64,000 bases of DNA from positions 2,294,001-2,358,000 of the forward strand of contig NZ_CP060789.1 of assembly GCF_014489575.1 (NCBI RefSeq), in the 5' to 3' direction. The stretch's first letter is position 1. The number at the start of each line of letters is the position of its first letter. Positions 8,207-17,121 of the stretch are shown in pieces. The stretch is from Tessaracoccus defluvii. Lineage in GTDB: Bacteria; Actinomycetota; Actinomycetes; Propionibacteriales; Propionibacteriaceae. The notes beneath the pieces are model-generated. The model did no database searches. It saw only the letters and a list, made by a program, of their open reading frames with translations, and had not been told where the DNA came from. The position numbers and the translations under genes were made by a program.

Positions 8207-9214
8207 CGACTTCTTCCGGCTCGTCCGCTCCTGGCTGACTATCCACCTGCCCCGAGCACGCAGACTCAGCCCCCACACCATCCGCTCCTACAAGACCGCG
8301 CTGACCATGCTGCTGACCTACCTGCGTGAAACCCGCCACCTCGAGCTGAGCCAGGTCACCTTCGACGTCATCGACCGCGCCACCATCGCCGGGTTCACCC
8401 TCTGGCTGACCGACACCCAACACCTGGCCGCCTCGTCGGCGAACCAACGCCTGGCCGCGATCAAATCGTTCCTCTCCTACTGCGCTGGGGAAGACCCAGC
8501 GCTCGTGGCCCTTTGGCTGGACGTGAAGCAGACACGCCCCGCCCGCACCCCTGCCCGCGCCCCCGACCCGCTGACCATCCCCGCCGTCGACGCCCTGATC
8601 CGCGCACCCGGACAACACACCCGCCGAGGCCTCCGCGACACCACGCTCATCCTGCTCCTCTTCGACACCGCCGCCCGCATCCAAGAAGTCCTGGACCTGC
8701 GGATCGCCGACATCGACACCGCCCCGGCCGCGGGAGGGTGACCGTCACCGGCAAAGGCCACAAGACCAGAACCATTCCCATCATGGACAAAACCGGCCGC
8801 CACCTCGACCACTACGCCAGCGTCTTCCACCCAGGCAAGGCGGCGCCCGAGGCGCTGCTGTTCTACACCACCCGCTCGGGCCGACCCCAGCCGATGAGCC
8901 AGGACAACGTCACCTTCCTGCTCAACAAGCACGCCAGGAACGCGCGCACCGACTGCCCAGAACTCCCTGAACGGATCCACGCCCACCAGCTACGGCACGC
9001 CCGCGCCATGCAAATGCTGCGCGCCGGAGTGCCGCTGCCCCACATCAAGGAGTTCCTCGGCCACGCCAGCATCACCACCACCAGCATCTACGCCACAGCC
9101 GACAGCCAAATGGTCCGCGACGCGATCCAGAAAGCCGCCGTCACCACACCCGACCCCGCACCCCTCTGGAAAGGAAACGACGACCTGATCCTCCAACTCG
9201 CCGGACTCACATGA
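8193..9214 (+). CDS. ritC: RIT tyrosine recombinase C, apparent -1 frameshift
   Basis: Starts at ATG 8193. The first frame gives 182 residues (core-binding domain, then DTAARIQEVLDLR with the Arg I region) and stops at 8741. The second frame continues with RVTVTGKGHKTRTIPIMDK (Lys), HQLRHARAMQML (intact HxLRH), LGHASITTTS and the tyrosine in SIYATADS, ending at 9214. One missing base in GGGAGGG near 8733 joins them. With the base restored all catalytic residues are present, unlike A and B. It may be a true inactivation, but similar indels occur across the window and sequencing error is favoured. The stop lies directly at the right inverted repeat. Confidence 0.85.
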
Positions 9215-9295
9215 TTATCCCGAGAACCCACCCGTCCCTACCACCGCTGACAAGGCGCGACGACCAGCGCTCGGGATAACACAATCCTCGGGATA
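9215..9295. repeat. RIT right terminal inverted repeat
   Basis: 81 bp, inverted relative to 5855-5935 with two mismatches; begins one base after the ritC stop and ends at the flanking GTCCTT. It supplies an artificial C-terminal tail and stop codon (9215-9217) to the broken istA N-terminal frame. Confidence 0.95.
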
Positions 9296-10054
9296 GTCCT
9301 TTGGGTGCCTGACACGGCCCGGCAGCACCGCGGCCGAGTAGTGCCCTGCCAGCTCCCGGTAGGCGTCATTGAGGACGACCTCCCCCTCACGGGGATGGGA
9401 GATCACACCGGTCTTCAAGTTGTCCGGCACGATCCTGGGGACCGTGCCGCCGAAGAACTCGAACATCGCCACGTGCGCCCGCAACCACGACTCCTGCCGC
9501 ATATCCAACGAGGCGTGCACGAACGCGAACCTGCTGAACGGCAGACACGCCACGAACAAATACACCTTCGACACCTCGCCGGTGGTCGGATCCAGCAGCT
9601 CCATCGTCGGCCCTGACCAGTCGACCTCGACGCTGCGGCCAGCCTTGTGACCCACCCTCGACGAAGCACCCAGGACGGCCGCGTAGTCGGCATACAACCG
9701 GCAGAACCGGTCGTAACTCATCACCGGCTGCCGGTCCCGCACCGCCGCGTCCTGATACTCCTGATGAAGCAGCCGAAGCGTCACCCCGACCCGGGCGAGT
9801 TCCCGATGCACCCGCCCCCAGTCAGGCTGGGCGAAGACGCTCTCCCGGACACCGCGGCCCGGGAACAACACCTCGTAGACCTGCCCGTCAGACATGCCCT
9901 CCGCCCGGTCCCAGCCCAGCCCGGCCTCCTCGGCAGCGTCGATGACCGCCTGCACGCTGTGCCTGGACATGCCCTGCCCGGCAGCAATCGCTCTGCCCGA
10001 CAACCCTTGCGAACGAAGCTGCAACACCAACTTCGCCTTGATCCTGCGTACCAT
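9296..10054 (-). pseudogene. istA: IstA transposase, N-terminal part
   Basis: From ATG 10054, with AAGGAG upstream, to the RIT junction, about 253 codons. It carries an N-terminal helix-turn-helix (LRSQGLSGRAIAAGQGMSRH) and the RNase H-like core with DDE aspartates in SVEVDWSGPTMEL and RIVPDNLKTGV. Beyond 9296 translation would run into the RIT repeat and stop at 9215, adding about 27 foreign residues. The third catalytic acid is beyond the insertion, so this product cannot be an active transposase. It could still bind IS ends and act as a dominant-negative inhibitor; that is speculation. Confidence 0.92.
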
Positions 10055-10112
10055 TACCGGTACTCCTTCCCGCCCACGTGGCCCTCACATAGGCGGGAAG
10101 GAGCCTAGAAGC

Positions 10113-10190
10113 AGGTGGCGCTCAACCACACCAACCCCGGCGCTCAACCACACGATTCGGCACCCGGGCCGGTGGCGCTCAACCGCACCA
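10113..10190. repeat. IS21 right end, three copies of a transposase-binding motif
   Basis: The motif GGTGGCGCTCAACC(A/G)CACC occurs at about 10113-10132, in a shorter form at 10138-10153, and at 10168-10190. It is inverted relative to the copies at the left end. The IS tip follows at 10219. Confidence 0.8.
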
Positions 10191-10219
10191 CACCCGGCCC
10201 CCAGGACCGCCAATACTCA

Positions 10220-10298
10220 CAGCGGATTGAAACGCCGTGGCGTCCTGTCGCGCCCTCGGCCTGTACCCCGTCGGAAACGACTACCGCGGCAAGAGCGG
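10220..10298 (+). CRISPR. CRISPR array, distal remnant beyond the IS
   Basis: 10220-10233 is the 3' half of the split repeat (CAGCGGATTGAAAC). A 36-nt spacer follows at 10234-10269. A terminal repeat from 10270 keeps GTCGGAAACGACTACCGCG, then diverges and has lost the ATTGAAAC handle. Such decay is normal at the leader-distal end. The whole array therefore had eight spacers before the IS arrived. Confidence 0.92.
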
Positions 10299-10342
10299 TC
10301 GCGTGCTACCTCGTCGGCCCGTCAGCCGAGGACATCACACGA

Positions 10343-12226
10343 TCAACGAGGGACGCGGAGGGCCGCCCCTTCTCCCTCGGCGGAGAACCGGGCGGGCCAC
10401 GGGAGCTTGGTCGGGACGGTGGCGAGGGTCAGGTCGGCGTCGTCCGGCTCGTAGTCCTCGAACCTGTCGGCCAGCAGCAGACTGATCCTCTCGAACGGCA
10501 GGTCCTCGACGCCCGGCACCTGCCTGGCCACGGGCATCGACTGCGACCTCTGGAACTCGATGAGTTCCGCTATCGCCCTCGTGTCACCCACCGCCTCAGC
10601 GGCAACCAGACCGACCTCGACGAGAGTGAGCCGCAGGTGGCGCAACCGGGACCGTTCCCGGCTGCTGCGCTGGGTTCCGATCACCTTCTCGCACAGTCGC
10701 AGACCCTCCTCGACGGAGTCGAGACCAGCCCGATACTGCCCGGCCACCCGGACCTCGATGAGCGCGCAGGCCAAGTCGACCACCAGGAGTATGAAGTGCC
10801 GAGCCCTGGTCGTCGGAAGCTCACGAAAGCGCCGGGCTCGGGCCAATGCCACCTCGGGCGCGTCCCTGGCCAGCCGGCACACCTCCTCGAGCATGACGAA
10901 GAACTCCGGGCCCACGCCCTGCCACCCCGCACCCTCCCCCGCGTCAGCCGCGAGGGCCTCAGCCTGTGTCCGCAGTTGCCCGCCACGCGGATCTCCGGAG
11001 CCGGCAGCCACCACGGCCGCCAACCGCAGGAGCGCCTCCTCCGACTCGGACGAGCCCGACTCCCGGCTCCGCCGGGCCAAGTCCACCAGCGCGTCCACCT
11101 CCGCCGTGGTCATGACGCCGCTCCCCACGCGGCGACTGATCTGATCCATCTCGGACTGGATCGCCACAAAGTCCGGATCGAGCACGTCCGGATCCATGCC
11201 GTCAAGGATGAGGTCGGCCCCGTCCCAGTCGAGGTGGGCGCGGGCGACGGCGTGGGCAAGCGTCGCCAATCGTCCCTGCTGCTCCGAGTCGCCCAACTGC
11301 GCCACCGTCTGGGCCTGCCGGCGGATGAGGTCGGACAGGTCCTCCACCCGCGTGAGGCCGAACAGCGCCTCCGCCTCGACGACGGCGGCCTCAGCCCGGA
11401 AGACGGGCTCGTCAATGCTGTCCGACGCCAGGGCGAGCCAGCCCAATGCCTGCTCGTAGAGACTGCACAGGATGCACAGCCGGGCGAATCCGATGACGTA
11501 GGGATCGCTGTCCTCGTCGGGCACCCACTCCGGATGGGCCGCGAGCTCGGTGAGTATCCCTGCCAGTTCACGGCGGTCGCCAGTATCAGCGCCCAGCAGC
11601 TGCTCCATCCACTTCCAGTGGAGGCGCGCCCAGCACTCCCGCAGGTCTTCGGCCGGGTCCTCGCCCCGCTCCAGTGCGCCCTGGAGCGCGGCGGCCGCCC
11701 AGGTGGCTCCGGTGGCTGCCGTCTCCTCCACGTCGAGCAGGTCAGCGACGAGGGCCTCGAGGCCCTGGTCCGGCCCGAGGTCCCGGAGGCACCGTTGGGC
11801 CCGTCCGAGCGCCTCCTTGCTCTGCCCCTCGAGCGCCAGAAGCCACGCGCACTGCCCGTCGACGAAGGCCTGCAACTCCTCGTCGGCGGTGTCCAGGTGG
11901 GTGAGCCGGTCGGCCTCCTCGACGCACCGGAGCACTTCACCCTCCCGCTCCCACGCGAGCCGGCACCAGATCAGTGCCAGGTGCGGCTCCGGCCATCTCG
12001 TGCTGAGGTCGGCCAACACGTCTGCCACCGGGATCCAGTCCGACTCCTCCGCCTGCTCCTCGGTCACCCACTGCTCGAAGCCTTCAACCAGTGCGGCCGC
12101 CAGCCAGGGGTGCGATCGGCAGAGCTCAGCCACCTGCTCGATCACCCACCATCGGTCCGCGTCGGTCAGGCGGGCGGCCTGCGACACCAGCTCCACCGCC
12201 TGGCCGTACACCTCCTCCTCAGTCAC
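10343..12226 (-). CDS. Large alpha-helical TPR-like partner of the CHAT protease
   Basis: 627 aa from GTG 12226, overlapping the CHAT gene stop by 8 bases. The protein is almost entirely helical and acidic, with repeated A/L-rich helix pairs (for example CLRDLGPDQGLEALVADLLD, ALGWLALASDSIDEPVFRAE, GLRLCEKVIGTQRSSRERSR), consistent with degenerate TPRs. The segment AEAVGDTRAIAELIEFQRSQ resembles the helix just before CHAT domains in single-chain TPR-CHAT proteins. Here TPR and CHAT are separate, co-translated polypeptides. The likely role is scaffold or regulator of the protease. It is the last gene of the minus-strand operon, and its stop lies about 45 bases from the CRISPR remnant. TPR assignment is by pattern only. 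Confidence 0.65.
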   Translation of the reverse strand: MTEEEVYGQAVELVSQAARLTDADRWWVIEQVAELCRSHPWLAAALVEGFEQWVTEEQAEESDWIPVADVLADLSTRWPEPHLALIWCRLAWEREGEVLRCVEEADRLTHLDTADEELQAFVDGQCAWLLALEGQSKEALGRAQRCLRDLGPDQGLEALVADLLDVEETAATGATWAAAALQGALERGEDPAEDLRECWARLHWKWMEQLLGADTGDRRELAGILTELAAHPEWVPDEDSDPYVIGFARLCILCSLYEQALGWLALASDSIDEPVFRAEAAVVEAEALFGLTRVEDLSDLIRRQAQTVAQLGDSEQQGRLATLAHAVARAHLDWDGADLILDGMDPDVLDPDFVAIQSEMDQISRRVGSGVMTTAEVDALVDLARRSRESGSSESEEALLRLAAVVAAGSGDPRGGQLRTQAEALAADAGEGAGWQGVGPEFFVMLEEVCRLARDAPEVALARARRFRELPTTRARHFILLVVDLACALIEVRVAGQYRAGLDSVEEGLRLCEKVIGTQRSSRERSRLRHLRLTLVEVGLVAAEAVGDTRAIAELIEFQRSQSMPVARQVPGVEDLPFERISLLLADRFEDYEPDDADLTLATVPTKLPWPARFSAEGEGAALRVPR

Positions 12227-13310
12227 CGTTTGCCTCCGCGACGATCGTGGTCAAGGACGCCCACATCAGCGGGGAGTCCGCCGGGTGTCCGTCGCGGCGC
12301 CAGGCGTCGAGCCGATCGAGTTGCCACCGCCGCAGGTGATCAACGGGTTCGGGCGACTGATGCGCCCGCAGGACTGCGAGCGCGAGACGGCTCAGCGCCT
12401 CGTTGCCGAGCGACTCGTCGGTGGGCAGGGGCCACAGAGTGGTGGTCACGAGTTGTGCACCGGCGTTGATGCACGCTGTTACCAGCCCGGCCTGCTCGGC
12501 GAATCCCGAGTCGTCTCCCTGGCAGCCGATGAGCCCGACGCGCGCAGGCGCGGGCCACCGGTCCGGGTCCGCCAGCCAGGACCGGGCCGACAACCGCGCC
12601 GCACTGTCGCCCTGCGCCAGCACCAACGATGCCGCCCCAGGGGTTTCGTCGGTGCCGCCGGCAAGGTGCCCGACGTAGAGCCACCGCGACCACTCGTCGA
12701 ATCGCAGCTGCTCCCCCACCTCGTCCGGGGAGGTGGGGCCGAGCACCAACACGTCGTCCGGCGGCAGCCCCTCCTGCGCCATTAGCATCCCGGGCAGCCC
12801 CCCCGGGTAGATGGGGCCCACCGCGCCCACGAGCGGCCCCGGATCGATGGTGGCCAGCCCGGGGACTCCGGAGAACCGGGCCGCAGGCCGGTGGCGAGTG
12901 GCGACGACGCCGGGCGCGAGCGTGCCGAGGACGCGTGCCGCCTCGATCAGGCGTCGCCCGTCCGGAAGTTGGAACGCGGCCCACGGGACCCGGGCGAGCC
13001 AGCCCCGCGCCGAGATGGAGAGCGTGTGCCGCGCCGTGCGGTCCATCAACCGGGCCCGGAGGACCGCCGGGAGGGCCGTCTCCGCCAGCTCGCGCGACCA
13101 TCGCTGCTCCGTCTCGCGCCGCACCAGCACACCCGACGTTGCGTCCGCACCGACTGCCTCGGCCACGAGGTCCTGGAGCCCGTTCGCGACCGGCACGGTG
13201 CCCGCATCCTCCAGCGAGACGGCCCCGTCACCCCGGTTGGCGAACAGTGACCACGCGAAGCTCCGGCCGAGAGGCTCGACGGCGAGCCGCCAGCCGATGC
13301 GTCGGCTCAC
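12219..13310 (-). CDS. CHAT-domain cysteine protease (caspase-like)
   Basis: 363 aa from GTG 13310, which overlaps the upstream stop (GTGA) with GGAGGC before it; an ATG at 13331 is the longer alternative. The C-terminal half is a CHAT domain: the catalytic His in RWLYVGHLAGG, the catalytic Cys in ARVGLIGCQGDDSG, then TTTLWPLPTDES and SPLMWASLTTI, the standard closing motifs. CHAT proteases cleave partner proteins once activated. Nearby proteins of unknown function are natural substrate candidates. It is third in a four-gene operon with translational overlaps. In type III-E CRISPR a TPR-CHAT protease is controlled by the RAMP effector; any such link here is inference. Confidence 0.85.
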   Translation of the reverse strand: MSRRIGWRLAVEPLGRSFAWSLFANRGDGAVSLEDAGTVPVANGLQDLVAEAVGADATSGVLVRRETEQRWSRELAETALPAVLRARLMDRTARHTLSISARGWLARVPWAAFQLPDGRRLIEAARVLGTLAPGVVATRHRPAARFSGVPGLATIDPGPLVGAVGPIYPGGLPGMLMAQEGLPPDDVLVLGPTSPDEVGEQLRFDEWSRWLYVGHLAGGTDETPGAASLVLAQGDSAARLSARSWLADPDRWPAPARVGLIGCQGDDSGFAEQAGLVTACINAGAQLVTTTLWPLPTDESLGNEALSRLALAVLRAHQSPEPVDHLRRWQLDRLDAWRRDGHPADSPLMWASLTTIVAEANGD

Positions 13311-14704
13311 CCCGTCGCCTCCATGAGCCATCGTTCGGCCAGGCTGATGGGGAACCTGGGCAGCGGCCGGTCGTCGGCAGCCGGCCTCTGTCCCCAGACC
13401 CGCCTCTCCACGGTCCGCTCAGCGGCGGCCCGCAACTCCAAGGATCCACACACCTTGGCCGCCTCCTTGAAATTCCGGTGGCGCCACAGGTTCCCCGCTC
13501 GATGCAGGGCGTCGGCCGCCGCCTTGCGCAGGGACGGCTCCGGCTGCATCGCGTCGAGACGGAGCAGGCTCAGCCCCCTGGCCGCATATCGCTGCGCCTC
13601 CGACTCCATCGGCTGTTCCGGCGGCCAGGTCGCACCGCCATGGACCCGGATGGTGATCGCCTTCCCCCGGCCGATTGCGGCCGTGACGGCGGCCCGCGCA
13701 GGCGTCTCCAGCCGCGCCTGGCCGACCCAGGCCTCGGCAGGTCCCTCTGGCCGCAGTCGCCCAGCCGCGACGGGGAAGGGCCATCCGGGCAGGAGGAGAT
13801 CGAACGCAAGAGTGTCGATCCGTCGCGGAGCGCGGCCCAGGGCTGGGTGCGTGAGCACGGGCTCCGCGGCTTCGACTCCCACCGACAAGGTGGCGTCCTC
13901 GTCCTCGATCTGCAGGGTCCACTGCACATTGCGCTCAGCTCGGCTGGTGGTGCCCACCGGGACGTCACCCCAGCCCACGGTGCTGGTTCCCACGTACAAG
14001 GACGACTCGGCTCCTGCGTGCAGTGCCCCCACCGGAGCCAGCTCACGGCTCAGCCGCCCCGCGTCAAAGGTCGGGGTGTGGGGCGAACCCGGCGGCGTGG
14101 ACCAGCGGGCGAGCCGGCTCGCCGCGTCCAGCCTCAGCCGATCCGCGACCGGCAGGTGGTTGGCCAGCAGTTCCAGCCCGTCGGCCACGACGTCGGCCAG
14201 GCCCTCGGGCCGGAACTCTCGCTCATCGGCCAGCCGCAGGAGGTGCGGACCCATATCGACGAGGGAGTCGAGCCACAGCTCATCGAGGGGATCCAGCAGC
14301 TCCGCGATCTGGCCGAGCAGCACGCACTCCTCGAGCTCCAGGAGCCCGTGATCGAGCGGGAGCGGCGAGTTGCTCCGAAGCCACCTGACGGTGCCGAGCC
14401 GGATGACCACGTCCAACTCCCGGCCGGCGGTGAAGGGGACCTCCTCCGGCCCGTCGGACCGGTCGTCGAGCTCCGTGAGTCGTCGCGCGACGGCGGGGCC
14501 GTAGAGCGCCTCGATGACGACAGCCGCCGAGCCCGGGTCGCTCACCAGGCAGTGGGGCGGCTCCTCCGGGGTGCACGGATCCACGGTGACCAGGCATCCG
14601 AGGAGCGAGACGGTGGCGGCGCCGGCGGGAGCATGCTGCTCGCGGCCCAGGCTCACGACGCCGAGCCCGCTCGGCTCGATCGCCAGGCTGCGTTCACTGG
14701 TCAT
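13307..14704 (-). CDS. Unknown protein of the CHAT operon (gene 2)
   Basis: 465 aa from ATG 14704, overlapping the previous stop by 11 bases. I recognise no family. The N-terminal part is mixed alpha/beta with Val/Leu-rich strands (ATVSLLGCLVTVDP). A helical middle reads LLELEECVLLGQIAELLDPL. A beta-rich stretch follows (ESSLYVGTSTVGWGDVPVGT, VQWTLQIEDEDATLSVGVEA), and a helical C-terminus ends SLAERWLMEATG. No signal peptide or membrane segment is visible. It could be the CHAT substrate, an adaptor, or a target-recognition subunit. Confidence 0.7.
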   Translation of the reverse strand: MTSERSLAIEPSGLGVVSLGREQHAPAGAATVSLLGCLVTVDPCTPEEPPHCLVSDPGSAAVVIEALYGPAVARRLTELDDRSDGPEEVPFTAGRELDVVIRLGTVRWLRSNSPLPLDHGLLELEECVLLGQIAELLDPLDELWLDSLVDMGPHLLRLADEREFRPEGLADVVADGLELLANHLPVADRLRLDAASRLARWSTPPGSPHTPTFDAGRLSRELAPVGALHAGAESSLYVGTSTVGWGDVPVGTTSRAERNVQWTLQIEDEDATLSVGVEAAEPVLTHPALGRAPRRIDTLAFDLLLPGWPFPVAAGRLRPEGPAEAWVGQARLETPARAAVTAAIGRGKAITIRVHGGATWPPEQPMESEAQRYAARGLSLLRLDAMQPEPSLRKAAADALHRAGNLWRHRNFKEAAKVCGSLELRAAAERTVERRVWGQRPAADDRPLPRFPISLAERWLMEATG

Positions 14705-16076
14705 CCTCGGCTCCTTCTTCGTCCTCGGGGTCGGGCAGGTCGAGACCCCGGCCGATTTTCAGCAGCTGATCCAGGGGAAGCATCGCACCGCCCAGGGCAG
14801 CTTCGGTGTACTGACGGGCCTCCGTCGCATCGCCCTGGAACAGTCGAAGCGAGCGCTGAGTGCCTATGCGTGCGACATACCCGATCGAGGCGGTGCGCAG
14901 CGTGTCATCGTCGAGGAGGGGGTGGTTGGGCACGAGCTTCCGCCGAAGGTCCTGCCCTGTGGGAATGCCCTTGAACACGGCGATGCGGACGATTGTCATC
15001 GCCTGGCCGGCGTCTGGCTGGACGTCCCGCCTGTCCTCGGTCAGGCACTGCATCCACCCCCGCCTCAGCGCGTCGTCCTGCGCCTCATCAACACGGTGGG
15101 TCACCCTGAGCAACCGACCCGACGGCTCGCGCCTCAGGTACGTCGCCAGAAGCGCCTGGGCGTAGGCTGCCAACTCGCCGTGCACGTGACTCCCCGAGGG
15201 CGCCAGCGGATGCTCGGCGGGTGATTCGCGGAGCGGCCCCGGTTCCCGCTGCCACTCCGGTGAGAACTCGCCCGCACCAGGATGCACGTCGCCGCGATCC
15301 ATGGGGGCGTGCGCCAGCCCGGACCACAGGCTCCTCAGCACGACGAACGTGCCCTCCAGCAACAGCCCCCACCGGCCACAGGCGCGATCGACCTCGCCGC
15401 GCGCCACAACGTGGGCGTCTCCCACCACTTCGTCATCCCGTGCTGCCAGGTGGTAGCGGGAGTAGACGGATCTGCCGGTGCCGCGCAGCTGGTTCTCGCG
15501 GCCGGGGCGGACCAGAGGCGGCGGCTCATCGGGCCCGAGCCCGGCCTCATCGTGCGGAAAGTCACGGAGATTGGCCTCGCCGACGGCGCGCCACCTGGCC
15601 TCGAAGACCTGGCCGTACGCCCGTGCGAACTCGGAGCGGGGCAGGCTCCGCCGTGCGGGCGGGGCCTTCTCAAGCCTGGCAGCGACGTAGGCGGCGGCGT
15701 CCGCCTCCGTGACGTGACGGCCTGCTCTGATGGCGTGACCCATCGCCCGCAGGACCGACTGCCCCACCTGCAGCGCGGTGACATCCAGATTGCGCTCGAC
15801 TGCGACGTCCATCCCATCGTCCAGCGCAGCCCGCGCCAGCAACAGATGCTGGTTCACGGCGTCCTCCACTTCGCCCAGCTCCTCCTCCAGCACCCCAGCC
15901 TCCGCCGGCCCCTCGGGACCGCCCCGGCCCCGTCGACGGTGACGCTCCAACTCCGGCGCGACAAGGTGCTTGACCACGTCCGAGGCGGTGAGGCCGGCTC
16001 CGCGGACCCCCACCATCCTCCACCGGGAAAGCGACCGGAGCCACTCCTGACACTCGTCCCGCTCAGTCGCACTCAC
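14694..16076 (-). CDS. Unknown protein, first gene of the CHAT operon
   Basis: 460 aa from GTG 16076, preceded by a strong GGAGGAGG. The longer frame to 16298 overlaps the divergent gene and its RBS and is rejected. The sequence is largely helical with many Arg/Glu (VAPELERHRRRGRGG, EEELGEVEDAVNQHLLLARA), a central RSVYSRYHLAARDDEVVGD, and an acidic tail DPEDEEGAEDDQ. I do not recognise the fold. Its position at the operon head suggests a core or sensor component. Divergent transcription from the gene at 16171 implies a shared control region. Confidence 0.7.
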   Translation of the reverse strand: MSATERDECQEWLRSLSRWRMVGVRGAGLTASDVVKHLVAPELERHRRRGRGGPEGPAEAGVLEEELGEVEDAVNQHLLLARAALDDGMDVAVERNLDVTALQVGQSVLRAMGHAIRAGRHVTEADAAAYVAARLEKAPPARRSLPRSEFARAYGQVFEARWRAVGEANLRDFPHDEAGLGPDEPPPLVRPGRENQLRGTGRSVYSRYHLAARDDEVVGDAHVVARGEVDRACGRWGLLLEGTFVVLRSLWSGLAHAPMDRGDVHPGAGEFSPEWQREPGPLRESPAEHPLAPSGSHVHGELAAYAQALLATYLRREPSGRLLRVTHRVDEAQDDALRRGWMQCLTEDRRDVQPDAGQAMTIVRIAVFKGIPTGQDLRRKLVPNHPLLDDDTLRTASIGYVARIGTQRSLRLFQGDATEARQYTEAALGGAMLPLDQLLKIGRGLDLPDPEDEEGAEDDQ

Positions 16077-16170
16077 CAGTCCACCTCCTCCGTTCGTGGG
16101 GTTATGACGGACGGCCTCCGGAGGCCAGGCGCCCCTCCCGTAAACTCCGTGTCCGGGGAAGAGGAGTGCC
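16077..16170. promoter_or_regulatory. Divergent promoter region of the CHAT operon
   Basis: 94 bases between two divergent start codons. GGAGGAGG serves the minus operon and GGAAGAGGAG the plus gene. I see no convincing -35/-10 pair or palindromic operator. Confidence 0.5.
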
Positions 16171-17121
16171 ATGAGCGCCCAGGCTGAGATTGATGACATC
16201 AGGCGGCCGGACACGGCTGAGTTCACGTCGCTGGTGGCGGAGCTCAAGTTGCTGGCACGGAGCGGGCCGCGCGCGGTGGGCTCGTGCCGCAACCTCATGG
16301 CCGCCTACGGACTTCCGGCGGACGTCAGCCCTGAAGTCGCGTGGCGCACCGTCGAGTCCCGGCTGAAGTCCGCCGCGACGCACCTCGACCCGCGCCTCCG
16401 CCTGGCGCTGATCGAAGGGATGGGGCTTCGTCCGGGCTCGCCCAGGGACTTCGGCGAGCGCCTCCAGCTCATCGGTACCCACCAGGACCGCAGCGGGCGG
16501 ACGGCCCGCCGCCGCGTGTATGAGGCCCTCGAGGCTGTGGCGCGGCTCACCCTCTCCGGCAAGGCGAAGTCGCTGGTGCCGACGCCGGACTGGCTCATGG
16601 TGCAGGCCAGCGTCCACGCAGACCTCCGGGGTAAAGCTCCGAGCGTCGTGATGACCCGAACCATCCTGGCTCTGGCTCCCGAGGTGGGGCTGTTCGAGGA
16701 GAAGATCTCGGTCCCGAGGCTGGCCCCGTCAGAAGCGGTCCGCGTCCTGGCTCTGGACGGCTGCCGGTCGGTCGAGGTCGAAGCCCAAGCCAACGCAACC
16801 TTCGGCATCTCAACGCAGCTCAGCCGATCCATCCCCTACGGTGCCGAGCACACCTTCACGATCTCGATTCAGTTGCCCCGCCACGAGGCGATGACCCCCA
16901 TGGTCGGGTTCTACCCGCTCAATCCCACCCGAGAGATCCGAGCGTCGGTCACCTTCGGGTCGACGAGGCCGACATCGGTCGCCCGGTTCGAGGGCGATAT
17001 TCCCGTCGGAACGTTCCTGCCGGTCACCCACGAGCTGGACCCGGGGCTCCGACGCCACGAGTGCGTGTTCCGCGACGCCCAGGTGGGGCGCGGGTACGGC
17101 GTCAGCTGGAAGTGGGACTGA
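16171..17121 (+). CDS. Unknown protein divergent to the CHAT operon
   Basis: 316 aa, ATG 16171 with GGAAGAGGAG upstream. The N-terminal 120 residues are helical (SLVAELKLLARSGPRAVGSC, LDPRLRLALIEGMGLRPG). The C-terminal 150 residues form a beta-rich region (ISVPRLAPSEAVRVLALDG, TFTISIQLPRHEA, REIRASVTFGSTRP, ECVFRDAQVGRGYGVSWKWD) that looks like a beta-sandwich or small-ligand sensor. No catalytic motif or transmembrane helix is visible. I do not know the family. Divergent placement and the single-gene transcript fit a regulator or immunity protein for the adjacent CHAT operon, but that is guesswork. Confidence 0.68.
   Translation: MSAQAEIDDIRRPDTAEFTSLVAELKLLARSGPRAVGSCRNLMAAYGLPADVSPEVAWRTVESRLKSAATHLDPRLRLALIEGMGLRPGSPRDFGERLQLIGTHQDRSGRTARRRVYEALEAVARLTLSGKAKSLVPTPDWLMVQASVHADLRGKAPSVVMTRTILALAPEVGLFEEKISVPRLAPSEAVRVLALDGCRSVEVEAQANATFGISTQLSRSIPYGAEHTFTISIQLPRHEAMTPMVGFYPLNPTREIRASVTFGSTRPTSVARFEGDIPVGTFLPVTHELDPGLRRHECVFRDAQVGRGYGVSWKWD

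Larger units (their letters stand above)
5827..9295. mobile_element. RIT element (recombinase in trio) inserted in istA
   Basis: Three adjacent, overlapping tyrosine-recombinase genes lie on the plus strand between 81-bp inverted repeats (5855-5935 and 9215-9295). Direct repeats GTCCTT flank the insert (5821-5826 and 9296-9301), and the sequence occurs once in the reconstructed istA. No passenger gene is present. This matches the published definition of RIT elements. The exact left boundary is ambiguous because of the palindrome at 5821-5854. The third recombinase has an apparent frameshift. Confidence 0.92.
4162..10219. mobile_element. IS21-family insertion sequence inside the CRISPR array, itself carrying a RIT element
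   Basis: The left end reads TGAGTATTTGACGC and the inverted right end TGAGTATTGGCGG. Both are preceded by the 5-bp direct repeat CAGCG (4157-4161 and 10220-10224), the target-site duplication. CAGCG lies inside the CRISPR repeat, so the insertion split one repeat. The element encodes IstA (transposase) and IstB (ATPase) on the minus strand with a translational-coupling ATGA overlap, as is usual for IS21. It is about 2.6 kb without the 3.5 kb RIT insertion that splits istA. Transposition in place is not possible with istA broken. Confidence 0.93.

Noticed and set aside
8700..8760. Programmed -1 frameshift in ritC
   Set aside because: No canonical A/T-rich slippery heptamer at the junction, and identical one-base deletions occur in many unrelated genes of the window.
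10115..12469. A 784-aa forward open frame
   Set aside because: It is antisense to the TPR-like gene, starts inside the IS end and CRISPR remnant, and has no RBS or recognisable domain.
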